Assembly (NCBI GenBank): GCA_964562375.1
Contig: CAZLSW010000047.1
Span: forward strand, 1-25,405
Source of the DNA: JAJPXC01 sp964562375
GTDB taxonomy: Bacteria > Bacteroidota > Bacteroidia > Bacteroidales > Muribaculaceae
Reading direction: 5' to 3'
DNA length: 25,405 nucleotides
The notes under the pieces: generated by a model
What the model saw: only the letters and a program-made list of their open reading frames with translations
Told to the model about the DNA's origin: nothing
Database searches by the model: none
In this document: positions 19,701 through 25,405 of the stretch, piece after piece
Layout of the letters: each line of letters starts with the position of its first letter
How positions within the stretch are numbered: the first letter of the stretch is position 1
Made by a program: the position numbers and the translations under genes

Positions 19701-20605
19701 GTGGTGGCGTCCTCCTTGTGCAGAAGGATGGTGGCCACACCCGAGTCGAGAATATCCTGAATGTGTTCCTCCTCAAGCACGGTCTCGCGGTCGATCACCA
19801 CGTCATTACGCTCGATCGACACAACCTCGCCGGTGTCCTCGTCGACAAAGTCCTCCATCCACGTGCGCAGCACGCGGGCGGCCAATTTGCGGCCAACGGC
19901 TTTCTTGAGGTTGGCCTTGTTGACCTTGATTTCCTCGGCCAGGCCGAAAATCTCGATGATATCCTTGTCGCTTTCGAGGCCAATCGCGCGCAGAAGGGTG
20001 GTTACGGGCAACTTCTTCTTGCGGTCGATGTAGGCGTACATCACGTTGTTGATGTCAGTGGCAAACTCTATCCAGGAGCCGCGGAACGGGATGATACGGG
20101 CCGAATAGAGCTTTGTGCCGTTGGCGTGGGTGCTCTGTCCGAAGAACACGCCTGGTGAGCGGTGGAGCTGGGAAACGACAACGCGCTCGGCGCCGTTGAT
20201 CACGAACGTCCCTTTCTCGGTCATGTAGGGAATCTGGCCGAGATATACGTCCTGGATTACGGTGGCAAAGTCCTCGTGGTCAGGGTCAGTGCAGTAAAGC
20301 TTGAGCTTGGCTTTCAAAGGCACGCTATAGGTAAGGCCGCGCTCGAGGCACTCCTCGATGGTGTAGCGCGGGGGATCGATGTAGTAGTCCAAAAACTCGA
20401 GAACGAAGTTGTTGCGCGTGTCGGCGATGGGGAAGTTCTCGGCGAATACCTTATAGAGTCCTTCGTTGTTTCTTTTTTCCGGGGGCGTGTCGAGCTGCAG
20501 GAAGTCGCGGAACGACTTGAGCTGTACCTCCAGGAAGTCGGGGTAAGGAAGCGGGTTCTTTACCGAGGCAAAGTTAATGCGGGGTTTTTCTTGTGTAACT
20601 GACAT
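16793..20605 (-). CDS. rpoB: DNA-directed RNA polymerase subunit beta
   Basis: A 1270-residue subunit forming half of the RNA polymerase active-site cleft. The rifampicin-binding region FFGTNALSQFMDQTNP..THKRRMSALGPGGLSRERAGFEVRD spans about 466-510. D477, H487 and S492 have the residues of the sensitive consensus, so no classical resistance change is seen. KMAGRHGNKG and FGGQRFGEMEVWALEA, both close to the active site and the beta' interface, are intact. The start at 20605 (MSVTQEKPRINF) fits the Bacteroidetes N-terminus. It is separated from rplL by 195 bp holding a long hairpin (20742-20777) that may set the ratio of ribosomal protein to polymerase transcripts. A 916-codon antisense open frame across the gene is rejected as a shadow. 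Confidence 0.98.
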   Translation of the reverse strand: MSVTQEKPRINFASVKNPLPYPDFLEVQLKSFRDFLQLDTPPEKRNNEGLYKVFAENFPIADTRNNFVLEFLDYYIDPPRYTIEECLERGLTYSVPLKAKLKLYCTDPDHEDFATVIQDVYLGQIPYMTEKGTFVINGAERVVVSQLHRSPGVFFGQSTHANGTKLYSARIIPFRGSWIEFATDINNVMYAYIDRKKKLPVTTLLRAIGLESDKDIIEIFGLAEEIKVNKANLKKAVGRKLAARVLRTWMEDFVDEDTGEVVSIERNDVVIDRETVLEEEHIQDILDSGVATILLHKEDATTSDYSIIFNTLQKDTSNSEKEAIQYIYRQLRNAEPPDDASAREVITNLFFSEKRYDLGEVGRYRINKKLGLGTSMDVKVLTKEDIIAIIKYLIELINSKTDVDDIDHLSNRRVRTVGEQLYNQFGVGLARMSRTIRERMNVRDNEVFTPIDLINAKTISSVINTFFGTNALSQFMDQTNPLAEMTHKRRMSALGPGGLSRERAGFEVRDVHYTHYGRLCPIETPEGPNIGLISSLCVYAKINDLGFIETPYRKVENSKVNLNNDEVIYLAAEIEEGKVIAQGNAPLNDDGTFIRDKVKARLDADFPIVPPSQVELMDVSPTQIASIAASLIPFLEHDDANRALMGSNMMRQAVPLMRSESPIVGTGLEGQLIRDSRTQITAEGPGVIEYVDSTVIRIRYDRTPDEEFVAFEDAVKEYHIPKFRKTNQSTTIDLRPICEKGQRVKGGEILTEGYSTENGELALGRNLKVAFMPWKGYNYEDAIVLNERVVREDILTSVHVDEYALEVRETKRGMEELTSDIPNVSEDATKDLDDRGIIRIGAHVVPGDIMIGKITPKGESDPTPEEKLLRAIFGDKAGDVKDASLKASPSLKGVVIGTNLFSKAAKKKKTRSTSAQLPKLDEEYEEKLSALKDILVEKLMTLTADRKSEGVKDFLGSDIIPKGAKFSAAVLKDIDYDTLNLSKWTDDEHTNQLIRATIVNYLRKSKEIDAELRRKKFDISIGDELPSGIMQMAKVYIAKKRKISVGDKMAGRHGNKGIVSRIVRQEDMPFLADGTPVDIVLNPLGVPSRMNLGQIFETVLGWAGRELGEKFATPIFDGATLDDLNEWTDKAGLPRYGKTYLYDGGTGERFDQPATVGVIYMLKLGHMVEDKMHARSIGPYSLITQQPLGGKAQFGGQRFGEMEVWALEAFGASHILQEILTIKSDDVTGRSKAYEAIVKGDPMPPAGIPESLNVLLHELRGLGLSINLEQ

Positions 20606-20741
20606 CTAAAATTTAACGTTAGAGGAACTCGAAATGAAATGTAAAACAACTGGAAATGCGCGTCAAAACATTAAGTTGTGCGTAAAATAAGCGGGATCTA
20701 ATAAGCGACCGATACAACTCGATATGTTTTTAAGCACAATA

Positions 20742-20777
20742 AGGTTAAGAATCCCCACTACAGGGGATTCTCAACCT
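20742..20777 (-). promoter_or_regulatory. Long hairpin between rplL and rpoB (attenuator or processing site)
   Basis: AGGTT-a-AGAATCCCC (20742-20756) pairs with GGGGATTCT-c-AACCT (20763-20777): 14 pairs, one mismatch, 6-nt loop. After the stem the minus strand reads TTATTGTGC, a poor T tract. A partial terminator with RNase III processing between rplL and rpoB is established for E. coli; the same role here is inferred. Confidence 0.6.
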
Positions 20778-20800
20778 AGCAACCTGATTTACAGGCGTTT

Positions 20801-21175
20801 TTATTTAAGCTCGACTTCAGCGCCGGCCTCTTCGAGTTGCTTCTTCAGGCCCTCAGCGTCAGCCTTGGCAAGGCCTTCCTTGATGGTGTTAGGAGCACCG
20901 TCAACCAGCTCCTTAGCCTCTTTCAGGCCAAGGCCGGTGAGCTCCTTCACGAGCTTAACCACGGCGAGCTTGCTTGCGCCGGGAGCCTTAAGCACTACGT
21001 CGAAGGAGGTCTTCTCCTCGGCTGCGGGTGCGCCGGCGGCGGGACCAGCTGCTACGGCTACTGCTGCGGCGGCGGGCTCGATGCCATACTCGTCCTTGAG
21101 GATCTGAGCAAGTTCGTTTACTTCCTTTACGGTGAGGTTTACGAGTTGTTCTGCAAAAGCTTTCAAATCTGCCAT
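20801..21175 (-). CDS. rplL: 50S ribosomal protein L7/L12
   Basis: A 124-residue stalk protein that recruits translation GTPases. The N-terminal dimerisation helices (about 1-33) are followed by an Ala/Gly/Pro-rich flexible hinge (about 34-55) and the compact C-terminal domain with VKELTGLGLKEAKELVDGAP, the factor-binding surface. The length is the family norm. It lies 49 bp after rplJ, as is usual for the stalk operon. A long hairpin follows 23 bp beyond the stop. Confidence 0.98.
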   Translation of the reverse strand: MADLKAFAEQLVNLTVKEVNELAQILKDEYGIEPAAAAVAVAAGPAAGAPAAEEKTSFDVVLKAPGASKLAVVKLVKELTGLGLKEAKELVDGAPNTIKEGLAKADAEGLKKQLEEAGAEVELK

Positions 21176-21224
21176 TTTTGTATGATTTTTATTTGTTAAT
21201 TTTTACTTTGGGATGATGGTGAAT

Positions 21225-21749
21225 TTAGTCTTCTTTTTTGGAGAGGGTTTCGAGGATGCCGTGAAGCTTCGTGGCACCGCTCTGGAGGCCAGAGATTACG
21301 TTCTTGGCCGGCGACTGCAGCAGGGCCACAACATCGGCGATGAGCTCGTTCTTGCTCTTGATGTTGGCGAGCGTCTCGAGCTGGTCCTCGCCCACGTAGA
21401 TGGTCTCCTCCACGTAAGCCGCTTTCAGGCGGGGGAGGGTGTCACCTTTCTTCACGAAGTCCTTGATGAGCTTCGCGGGGGCGTTGCCAGTGTTGCAGCA
21501 CATGATCGAGGTTGACTGCTTGAGCACGGGATAGAGCTCTTCGAAGTCACCTTCCATTTTCTCGAGAGCCTTGTGGAGAAGGGTGTTCTTCACCACCATC
21601 AGCTTGATGTCGGCCTTGAAGCATGCGCGACGAAGCGCTGAGGTCTTCTCGGCGTCCAAGCCGGCAGTCTCGGTGAGGTAGAAGCAGCTGTACTCTTTGA
21701 GGGTATCAGCGATCTTGTCGATAATTATAGCTTTATCTTCCTTTTTCAT
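21225..21749 (-). CDS. rplJ: 50S ribosomal protein L10
   Basis: A 174-residue protein that anchors L7/L12 dimers to 23S rRNA at the base of the stalk. Typical features are the N-terminal KEDKAIIIDKIADTLKEYSCFYLTE strand-helix, RRACFKADIKLMVVKNTLLHKAL and the C-terminal helix that binds L12. Only 19 bp separate it from rplA, so a separate L10-binding leader like the one known upstream of E. coli rplJ would have to lie within the end of rplA; none is obvious in the gap. Confidence 0.97.
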   Translation of the reverse strand: MKKEDKAIIIDKIADTLKEYSCFYLTETAGLDAEKTSALRRACFKADIKLMVVKNTLLHKALEKMEGDFEELYPVLKQSTSIMCCNTGNAPAKLIKDFVKKGDTLPRLKAAYVEETIYVGEDQLETLANIKSKNELIADVVALLQSPAKNVISGLQSGATKLHGILETLSKKED

Positions 21750-21768
21750 TGTCTACGGGTTTTAGGGG

Positions 21769-22464
21769 TTAAGCGTCTACCGACTTTGAGTCGACTTTAA
21801 CGCCGGGACTCATAGTGCTCGAAAGATAAATACTCTTGATGTAGGTGCCTTTGGCAGCGGCGGGCTTGAGCTTGATCAAGGTGTTGATGAACTCCTTGGC
21901 GTTGTCCACCATCTGGGCCGGGGTGAAGCTCACCTTGCCGATCGAGGTGTGGACGATACCGTTCTTGTCGACCTTGAAGTCGATCTTGCCTTTCTTAACC
22001 TCCTCGACGGCCTTGGCCACGTCCTGGGTCACGGTGCCGCTCTTGGGGTTAGGCATCAAGCCGCGGGGACCGAGGATACGGCCCAGTGCGCCGATTTTGC
22101 CCATGATCGCGGGCTGGGTGATGATGACGTCAACGTCGGTCCAGCCGCCTTTGATCTTCTCGATGTACTCGTCAAGGCCCACATAGTCGGCTCCGGCGGC
22201 CTTGGCGGCTGCCTCGGCGTCGGGGTTGCAAAGCACGAGAACGCGCACGGTCTTGCCTGTGCCGTGGGGGAGGGTCACAACGCCGCGCACCATCTGGTTG
22301 GCCTTGCGGGGGTCTACACCCAGACGAACGTCGATGTCCAACGAAGCGTCAAACTTGGTGTAGGTGATCTCCTTTACTTTCTCCACTGCCTCGGCGAGGG
22401 TGTAGCTCTTCCCGGCTTCAATCTTCTCTAAAGCAATCTTCTGGTTTTTCGTAAGTTTACTCAT
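21769..22464 (-). CDS. rplA: 50S ribosomal protein L1
   Basis: A 231-residue L1-stalk protein that binds 23S rRNA near the E site and, in other bacteria, represses translation of its own operon. Visible family segments are KFDASLDIDVRLGVDPRKANQMVRG, LPHGTGKTVRVLV, the second-domain GRILGPRGLMPNPKSGTVT signature and the C-terminal AAKGTYIKSIYLSSTMSPGVKVD. The length is normal. It lies 15 bp downstream of rplK and 19 bp upstream of rplJ within the secE-to-rpoC run. Confidence 0.98.
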   Translation of the reverse strand: MSKLTKNQKIALEKIEAGKSYTLAEAVEKVKEITYTKFDASLDIDVRLGVDPRKANQMVRGVVTLPHGTGKTVRVLVLCNPDAEAAAKAAGADYVGLDEYIEKIKGGWTDVDVIITQPAIMGKIGALGRILGPRGLMPNPKSGTVTQDVAKAVEEVKKGKIDFKVDKNGIVHTSIGKVSFTPAQMVDNAKEFINTLIKLKPAAAKGTYIKSIYLSSTMSPGVKVDSKSVDA

Positions 22465-22479
22465 GTCAATTGAAGTTTA

Positions 22480-22923
22480 TTAGTTGTTTCCGGGGAAAGC
22501 CCCTTTTACGGTGATACCCATTGAGCGAGCGGTGCCGGCTACCATCTTCATGGCCGACTCTACAGTGAAGCAGTTCAAGTCGGGCATTTTGTCCTCGGCG
22601 ATGGTCTTCACCTGCTCCCAGGTGACCTCGGCAACCTTCGTGCGGTTGGGCTGCGCCGAGCCGCTCTTGATCTTGGTTGCTTCCTTCAATTGGACGGGCA
22701 CCGGGGGAGTCTTGACCACGAAGTCAAAGCTCTTGTCGGTGTAGTAGGTGATCACCACGGGGAGGATCTTACCTGCTTTGTCCTGGGTGCGGGCGTTGAA
22801 TTGCTTGCAAAACTCCATGATGTTGATACCCTTAGAACCGAGGGCCGGTCCTACTGGCGGCGAAGGGTTTGCGGCTCCGCCTTTAATCTGCAATTTGATC
22901 TGTCCAGCAATTTCTTTTGCCAT
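22480..22923 (-). CDS. rplK: 50S ribosomal protein L11
   Basis: A 147-residue protein of the GTPase-associated centre. The N-terminal domain (AGQIKLQIKGGAANPSPPVGPALGSKGINIMEFCKQFNART) contains the proline-rich helix where thiostrepton and factors act. The C-terminal RNA-binding domain ends VAGTARSMGITVKGAFPGNN. The length is the family norm. The 120-bp gap upstream, between nusG and rplK, holds two GC-rich hairpins and is the natural place for an L1-responsive leader. Confidence 0.98.
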   Translation of the reverse strand: MAKEIAGQIKLQIKGGAANPSPPVGPALGSKGINIMEFCKQFNARTQDKAGKILPVVITYYTDKSFDFVVKTPPVPVQLKEATKIKSGSAQPNRTKVAEVTWEQVKTIAEDKMPDLNCFTVESAMKMVAGTARSMGITVKGAFPGNN

Positions 22924-22996
22924 TTCTCAAAAGTTAATTTAGTTTGGTTATCTCACGCTCGAACACATTACACCCTTTCCCTTCCTCTCGGCCGAT

Positions 22997-23029
22997 GCGG
23001 AGCGTAACACCTCCGCGGCCTTGTGGCCG
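22997..23029 (-). promoter_or_regulatory. Two adjacent GC hairpins in the nusG-rplK spacer
   Basis: GCGGAG (22997-23002) pairs with CTCCGC (23011-23016), and CGGCC (23016-23020) pairs with GGCCG (23025-23029) around TTGT. No T tract follows on the minus strand, so they are not a standard terminator. A leader structure for L1/L11 autoregulation or an mRNA processing signal is possible but not shown. Confidence 0.4.
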
Positions 23030-23043
23030 GGCTGGGGCGAATG

Positions 23044-23589
23044 TTATTCGCGCTCAACTTGCGAGTTCTCGAGCTCAAGGGGCGTTTTGCGCCCGAAGAT
23101 CTTGACCATCACCTTGAGCTTCTTCTTCTCGGGGTTGACCTCCTCGATCACGCCGGTGAAGCCGTTGAAAGGCCCGTAGTTGACCTTCACGGTTTCGCCC
23201 ACCATGTAATCGTTGACGCCTTCGTCCGTAAGATCGACAAGCTCGTCGGCGCGCCCCATCATCCTCATCACCTCGGCCTCGCGCAGGGGCTCGGGATCCT
23301 TGCCCTTGGCGCCTAGGAAGTCGATGACGTTGGTGGTGTTGCGCAGCTCATGCATCGTCTCGCCATGGAGAATCGCCTCGACAAAAACGTAGCCCGAGTA
23401 GAGATTTTTCTCCTTGACCACTTTCTTGCCGTTGCGCACGGTGAGCACCTTCTCAGTGGGGATCAGCACTTGGAACACGCTTTTGCCAAGGTCGGTGTTG
23501 CGGATTGCCGCGTCGAGCACCTCCTTGACTTTAGCCTCTTTCCCAGAAATGGCGCGAAGTACGTACCACGCTCTTTTCAGTTCTGCCAT
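23044..23589 (-). CDS. nusG: Transcription termination/antitermination factor NusG
   Basis: A 181-residue protein that binds RNA polymerase and couples it to the ribosome or Rho. The NGN domain starts MAELKRAWYVLRAISGKEAKVKE and includes KNLYSGYVFVEAIL. The C-terminal KOW domain reads GETVKVNYGPFNGFTGVIEEVNPEKKKLKV (about 135-165). The length equals the classic NusG, so this is the housekeeping copy and not a specialised UpxY-type paralogue. It lies 21 bp after secE. Confidence 0.96.
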   Translation of the reverse strand: MAELKRAWYVLRAISGKEAKVKEVLDAAIRNTDLGKSVFQVLIPTEKVLTVRNGKKVVKEKNLYSGYVFVEAILHGETMHELRNTTNVIDFLGAKGKDPEPLREAEVMRMMGRADELVDLTDEGVNDYMVGETVKVNYGPFNGFTGVIEEVNPEKKKLKVMVKIFGRKTPLELENSQVERE

Positions 23590-23610
23590 CTTCCGTCCAC
23601 TTTTAAAGGT

Positions 23611-23811
23611 TTAGTTGCCCAAGCTGTAGATAAAGTGCATGAAGTTGTCCACTATCACGTCCATGAGGAAGATTATCAAGGCGATAATCACGGAAGCAAC
23701 CATGACGATGATAGCGCTCTTTATCACTTGTTTCTTTGTAGGCCAAGAAGTCTTGTACCGCAGCTCGGTATAAGACTCCTCTATATTCGTAAGTAGTTTC
23801 AGTTTTTTCAT
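23611..23811 (-). CDS. secE: Preprotein translocase subunit SecE
   Basis: A 66-residue single-spanning subunit of the SecYEG channel. The amphipathic helix with ELRYKTSWPTKKQVIKSA (about 16-33) contains the conserved WPTxxE/Q motif and is followed by one TM helix (about 34-56). I chose the ATG at 23811: the frame stays open upstream, but only because it reads through tRNA-Trp. Only 11 bp separate it from the tRNA 3' end. It is the first protein gene after the tRNA in the operon with nusG and the ribosomal protein genes. Confidence 0.93.
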   Translation of the reverse strand: MKKLKLLTNIEESYTELRYKTSWPTKKQVIKSAIIVMVASVIIALIIFLMDVIVDNFMHFIYSLGN

Positions 23812-23822
23812 TTCTCTTGTTT

Positions 23823-23898
23823 TGGCACGGGAAGAGAGGCTCGAACTCCCGACACCTGGTTTTGGAGACCAGTGCTCTACCAACTGAGCTATTCCCGT
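23823..23898 (-). tRNA. tRNA-Trp (anticodon CCA)
   Basis: A 76-nt cloverleaf with encoded CCA. Acceptor ACGGGAA/TTCCCGT, discriminator G, anticodon stem CTGGT/ACCAG with loop CTCCAAA giving CCA, T arm GGGAGTTCGAGCCTCTC. Placement directly before secE is typical of Bacteroidetes. Confidence 0.96.
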
Positions 23899-23903
23899 GT
23901 GTG

Positions 23904-23950
23904 AAAAAGCGAGCTTCCGGGGGTTGAGCCTTCCGGAAGGCTCGCTTTTT
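23904..23950 (-). terminator. Strong hairpin terminator after tuf, abutting tRNA-Trp
   Basis: AAAAAGCGAGC-TTCCGG (23904-23920) pairs with CCGGAA-g-GCTCGCTTTTT (23933-23950), one bulged G, and is flanked by A/T runs on both sides, so it could work in both directions. An alternative perfect 18-bp palindrome GAGCCTTCCGGAAGGCTC (23926-23943) competes for the same bases. The T tract ends 5 bp before the tRNA. Confidence 0.8.
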
Positions 23951-23976
23951 ATAGGTTGGTTTCCTCGTGGAGGGTA

Positions 23977-25161
23977 TTACTCGATGATCTCGGTGATCTG
24001 GCCCGAACCTACGGTGCGGCCGCCCTCACGGATGGCGAAGCGGAGGCCCTTGTCGCATGCAACGGGGTTGATGAGCTTCACCTTGATCTCTACGTGGTCG
24101 CCAGGCATTACCATCTCAACGCCCTCGGGAAGGGTGATCTCGCCGGTCACGTCAAGGGTGCGGATGTAGAACTGGGGACGGTACTTGTTGTGGAACGGAG
24201 TGTGACGGCCGCCCTCCTCTTTCTTGAGGATGTAGACGGAAGCCTTGAACTCGTCGTGGGGCTTAACCACGCCCGGGTGGCAGATTACCATACCACGCTT
24301 CACGTCCTTCTTGTCGATACCGCGGAGCAGCAGACCTACGTTGTCGCCAGCCTCGCCCTGGTCGAGGAGTTTGCGGAACATCTCCACGCCGGTTACGGTC
24401 GACTTCATGTCGGCGCCCAGGCCCATGATCTGTACCTCGTCGCCTACCTTCACGATACCGGTTTCGATACGGCCGGTGGCTACGGTACCACGACCGGTGA
24501 TCGAGAACACGTCCTCAACAGGCATCAAGAAGGGCTTGTCGATGTCGCGAGGGGGCAGGGGGATCCAGGTGTCAACAGCGTCCATGAGCTCCATCACCTT
24601 GGCCTCCCACTCGGGCTCGCCGTTGAGGGCGCCCAGGGCGGATCCGCGGATAACGGGGGTGTTGTCGCCGTCGTATTCGTATTGCGAGAGAAGATCGCGC
24701 ATGTCCATCTCAACGAGCTCGAGCATCTCCTCGTCGTCGACCATGTCGCACTTGTTGAGGAAAACGACGATGCGGGGAACGTTCACCTGACGGGCGAGCA
24801 GGATGTGCTCACGGGTCTGGGGCATGGCGCCGTCGGTTGCTGCTACCACGATGATAGCGCCGTCCATCTGGGCTGCACCAGTTACCATGTTCTTCACGTA
24901 GTCGGCGTGGCCCGGGCAGTCAACGTGCGCGTAGTGACGGTTCTTGGTCTCGTACTCTACGTGGGCGGTGTTGATGGTGATACCGCGCTCCTTCTCCTCG
25001 GGGGCGTTGTCGATCTGGTCGAACGACTTCACCTCGGAGAGACCCTGCTTTGCAAGCACGGTGGTGATGGCGGCGGTAAGGGTGGTCTTGCCGTGGTCAA
25101 CGTGACCGATGGTACCGATGTTTACATGCGGTTTGGTTCTTTCGAATTTCTCTTTAGCCAT
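23977..25161 (-). CDS. tuf: Elongation factor Tu
   Basis: A 394-residue GTPase that delivers aminoacyl-tRNA to the ribosome. The P loop GHVDHGKT is at 19-26, RGITI (59-63) holds the switch I threonine, DCPGH is at 81-85 and NKCD at 136-139. Beta-barrel domains 2 and 3 follow, with RGTVATGRIE and the C-terminal GGRTVGSGQITEIIE. Length and start (MAKEKFERTKPHVNIGTIGHVDHG) are the family norm. It is flanked by tRNA-Thr upstream (106 bp) and a strong terminator 27 bp downstream. The upstream spacer contains a weak GATAGC-N17-GCTATC hairpin (25221-25249) and no clear promoter, so co-transcription with the tRNAs is likely. Confidence 0.98.
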   Translation of the reverse strand: MAKEKFERTKPHVNIGTIGHVDHGKTTLTAAITTVLAKQGLSEVKSFDQIDNAPEEKERGITINTAHVEYETKNRHYAHVDCPGHADYVKNMVTGAAQMDGAIIVVAATDGAMPQTREHILLARQVNVPRIVVFLNKCDMVDDEEMLELVEMDMRDLLSQYEYDGDNTPVIRGSALGALNGEPEWEAKVMELMDAVDTWIPLPPRDIDKPFLMPVEDVFSITGRGTVATGRIETGIVKVGDEVQIMGLGADMKSTVTGVEMFRKLLDQGEAGDNVGLLLRGIDKKDVKRGMVICHPGVVKPHDEFKASVYILKKEEGGRHTPFHNKYRPQFYIRTLDVTGEITLPEGVEMVMPGDHVEIKVKLINPVACDKGLRFAIREGGRTVGSGQITEIIE

Positions 25162-25267
25162 AACTTTGCTATTTTATTCTTGTGATTAAATGATTAACTT
25201 CTTCTTCAACAAGACGCCACGATAGCAACAAGGCACTATCGGGGCTATCAAGTTACCGGTGATTGGT

Positions 25268-25342
<75 letters not shown>

Positions 25343-25351
25343 GATTTTTAG

Positions 25352-25405
25352 TGGAGCGGAAGACGAGGCTCAAACTCGCGACCCTCAGCTTGGAAGGCTG
25401 ATGCT
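25352..25405 (-). tRNA. tRNA-Gly (anticodon TCC), 5' part beyond the window
   Basis: The 3' 54 nt of a tRNA with encoded CCA (25352-25354) and acceptor strand CTTCCGC-T. Anticodon stem TCAGC/GCTGA with loop CTTCCAA gives TCC. The D arm and 5' acceptor strand are cut off by the window end. It is 9 bp from tRNA-Thr, so they are probably one transcript. Confidence 0.88.

Noticed and set aside
21750..21768. L10 autoregulatory leader before rplJ
   Set aside because: The gap is only 19 bp and shows no structure.
23812..23883. Longer secE frame starting at 23883
   Set aside because: The first 24 residues translate tRNA-Trp sequence; SecE begins MKKLKLL at 23811.

Overview
The window reads as a chromosomal segment of a Bacteroidales bacterium, possibly a Muribaculaceae-type gut organism. 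The evidence is the gene order tRNA-Thr, tuf, tRNA-Trp, secE, nusG, rplK, rplA, rplJ, rplL, rpoB, rpoC, the Bacteroidetes style of RpoB, RpoC and EF-Tu, and promoters of the Bacteroidetes form (TTTG, about 19-22 bp, TAnnTTTG). Assignment to a family is only an inference. Every gene I can support lies on the minus strand, so transcription runs from high to low coordinates.

Right side (about 12.35-25.4 kb): the information-processing block. It starts with a partial tRNA-Gly(TCC), then tRNA-Thr(GGT) and tuf. A strong hairpin terminator follows, directly against tRNA-Trp(CCA). Then come secE, nusG, rplK, rplA, rplJ, rplL, rpoB and rpoC, ending in a clear intrinsic terminator at about 12.36 kb. 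This part is ordinary housekeeping. Its notable points are a long hairpin between rplL and rpoB and a terminator with no room for a promoter before tRNA-Trp.

Middle (about 11.18-12.32 kb): a compact cassette that is the most unusual thing here. A gene for a four-helix-bundle protein with a C-terminal topoisomerase-type zinc ribbon has its own promoter. It is flanked on both sides by arrays of degenerate 8-bp units (CGAnTnnn) arranged as large imperfect hairpins. The inner-to-outer right arms of the two arrays are almost identical over 40 bp and lie in the same orientation. It looks like a gene-plus-repeat element inserted beside rpoC.

Left-middle (about 5.9-11.1 kb): a small acidic lipoprotein with a textbook Bacteroidetes promoter, a terminator, then three tandem, translationally coupled, paralogous polytopic membrane proteins (GT-C or DUF6056-like). 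Two of the three are recent duplicates.

Left (about 1.16-5.85 kb): parE, coaD, an S41 C-terminal processing protease and a short membrane-anchored LuxR-like regulator. These four genes overlap or nearly touch and form one operon. Beyond it, at 0.5-1.16 kb, is a small three-TM protein. Its promoter carries four phased TTAAACTTT sites, next to copies of a 15-bp GC-rich repeat. The first 520 bp have no gene but hold a nested palindromic element built from short repeated words.
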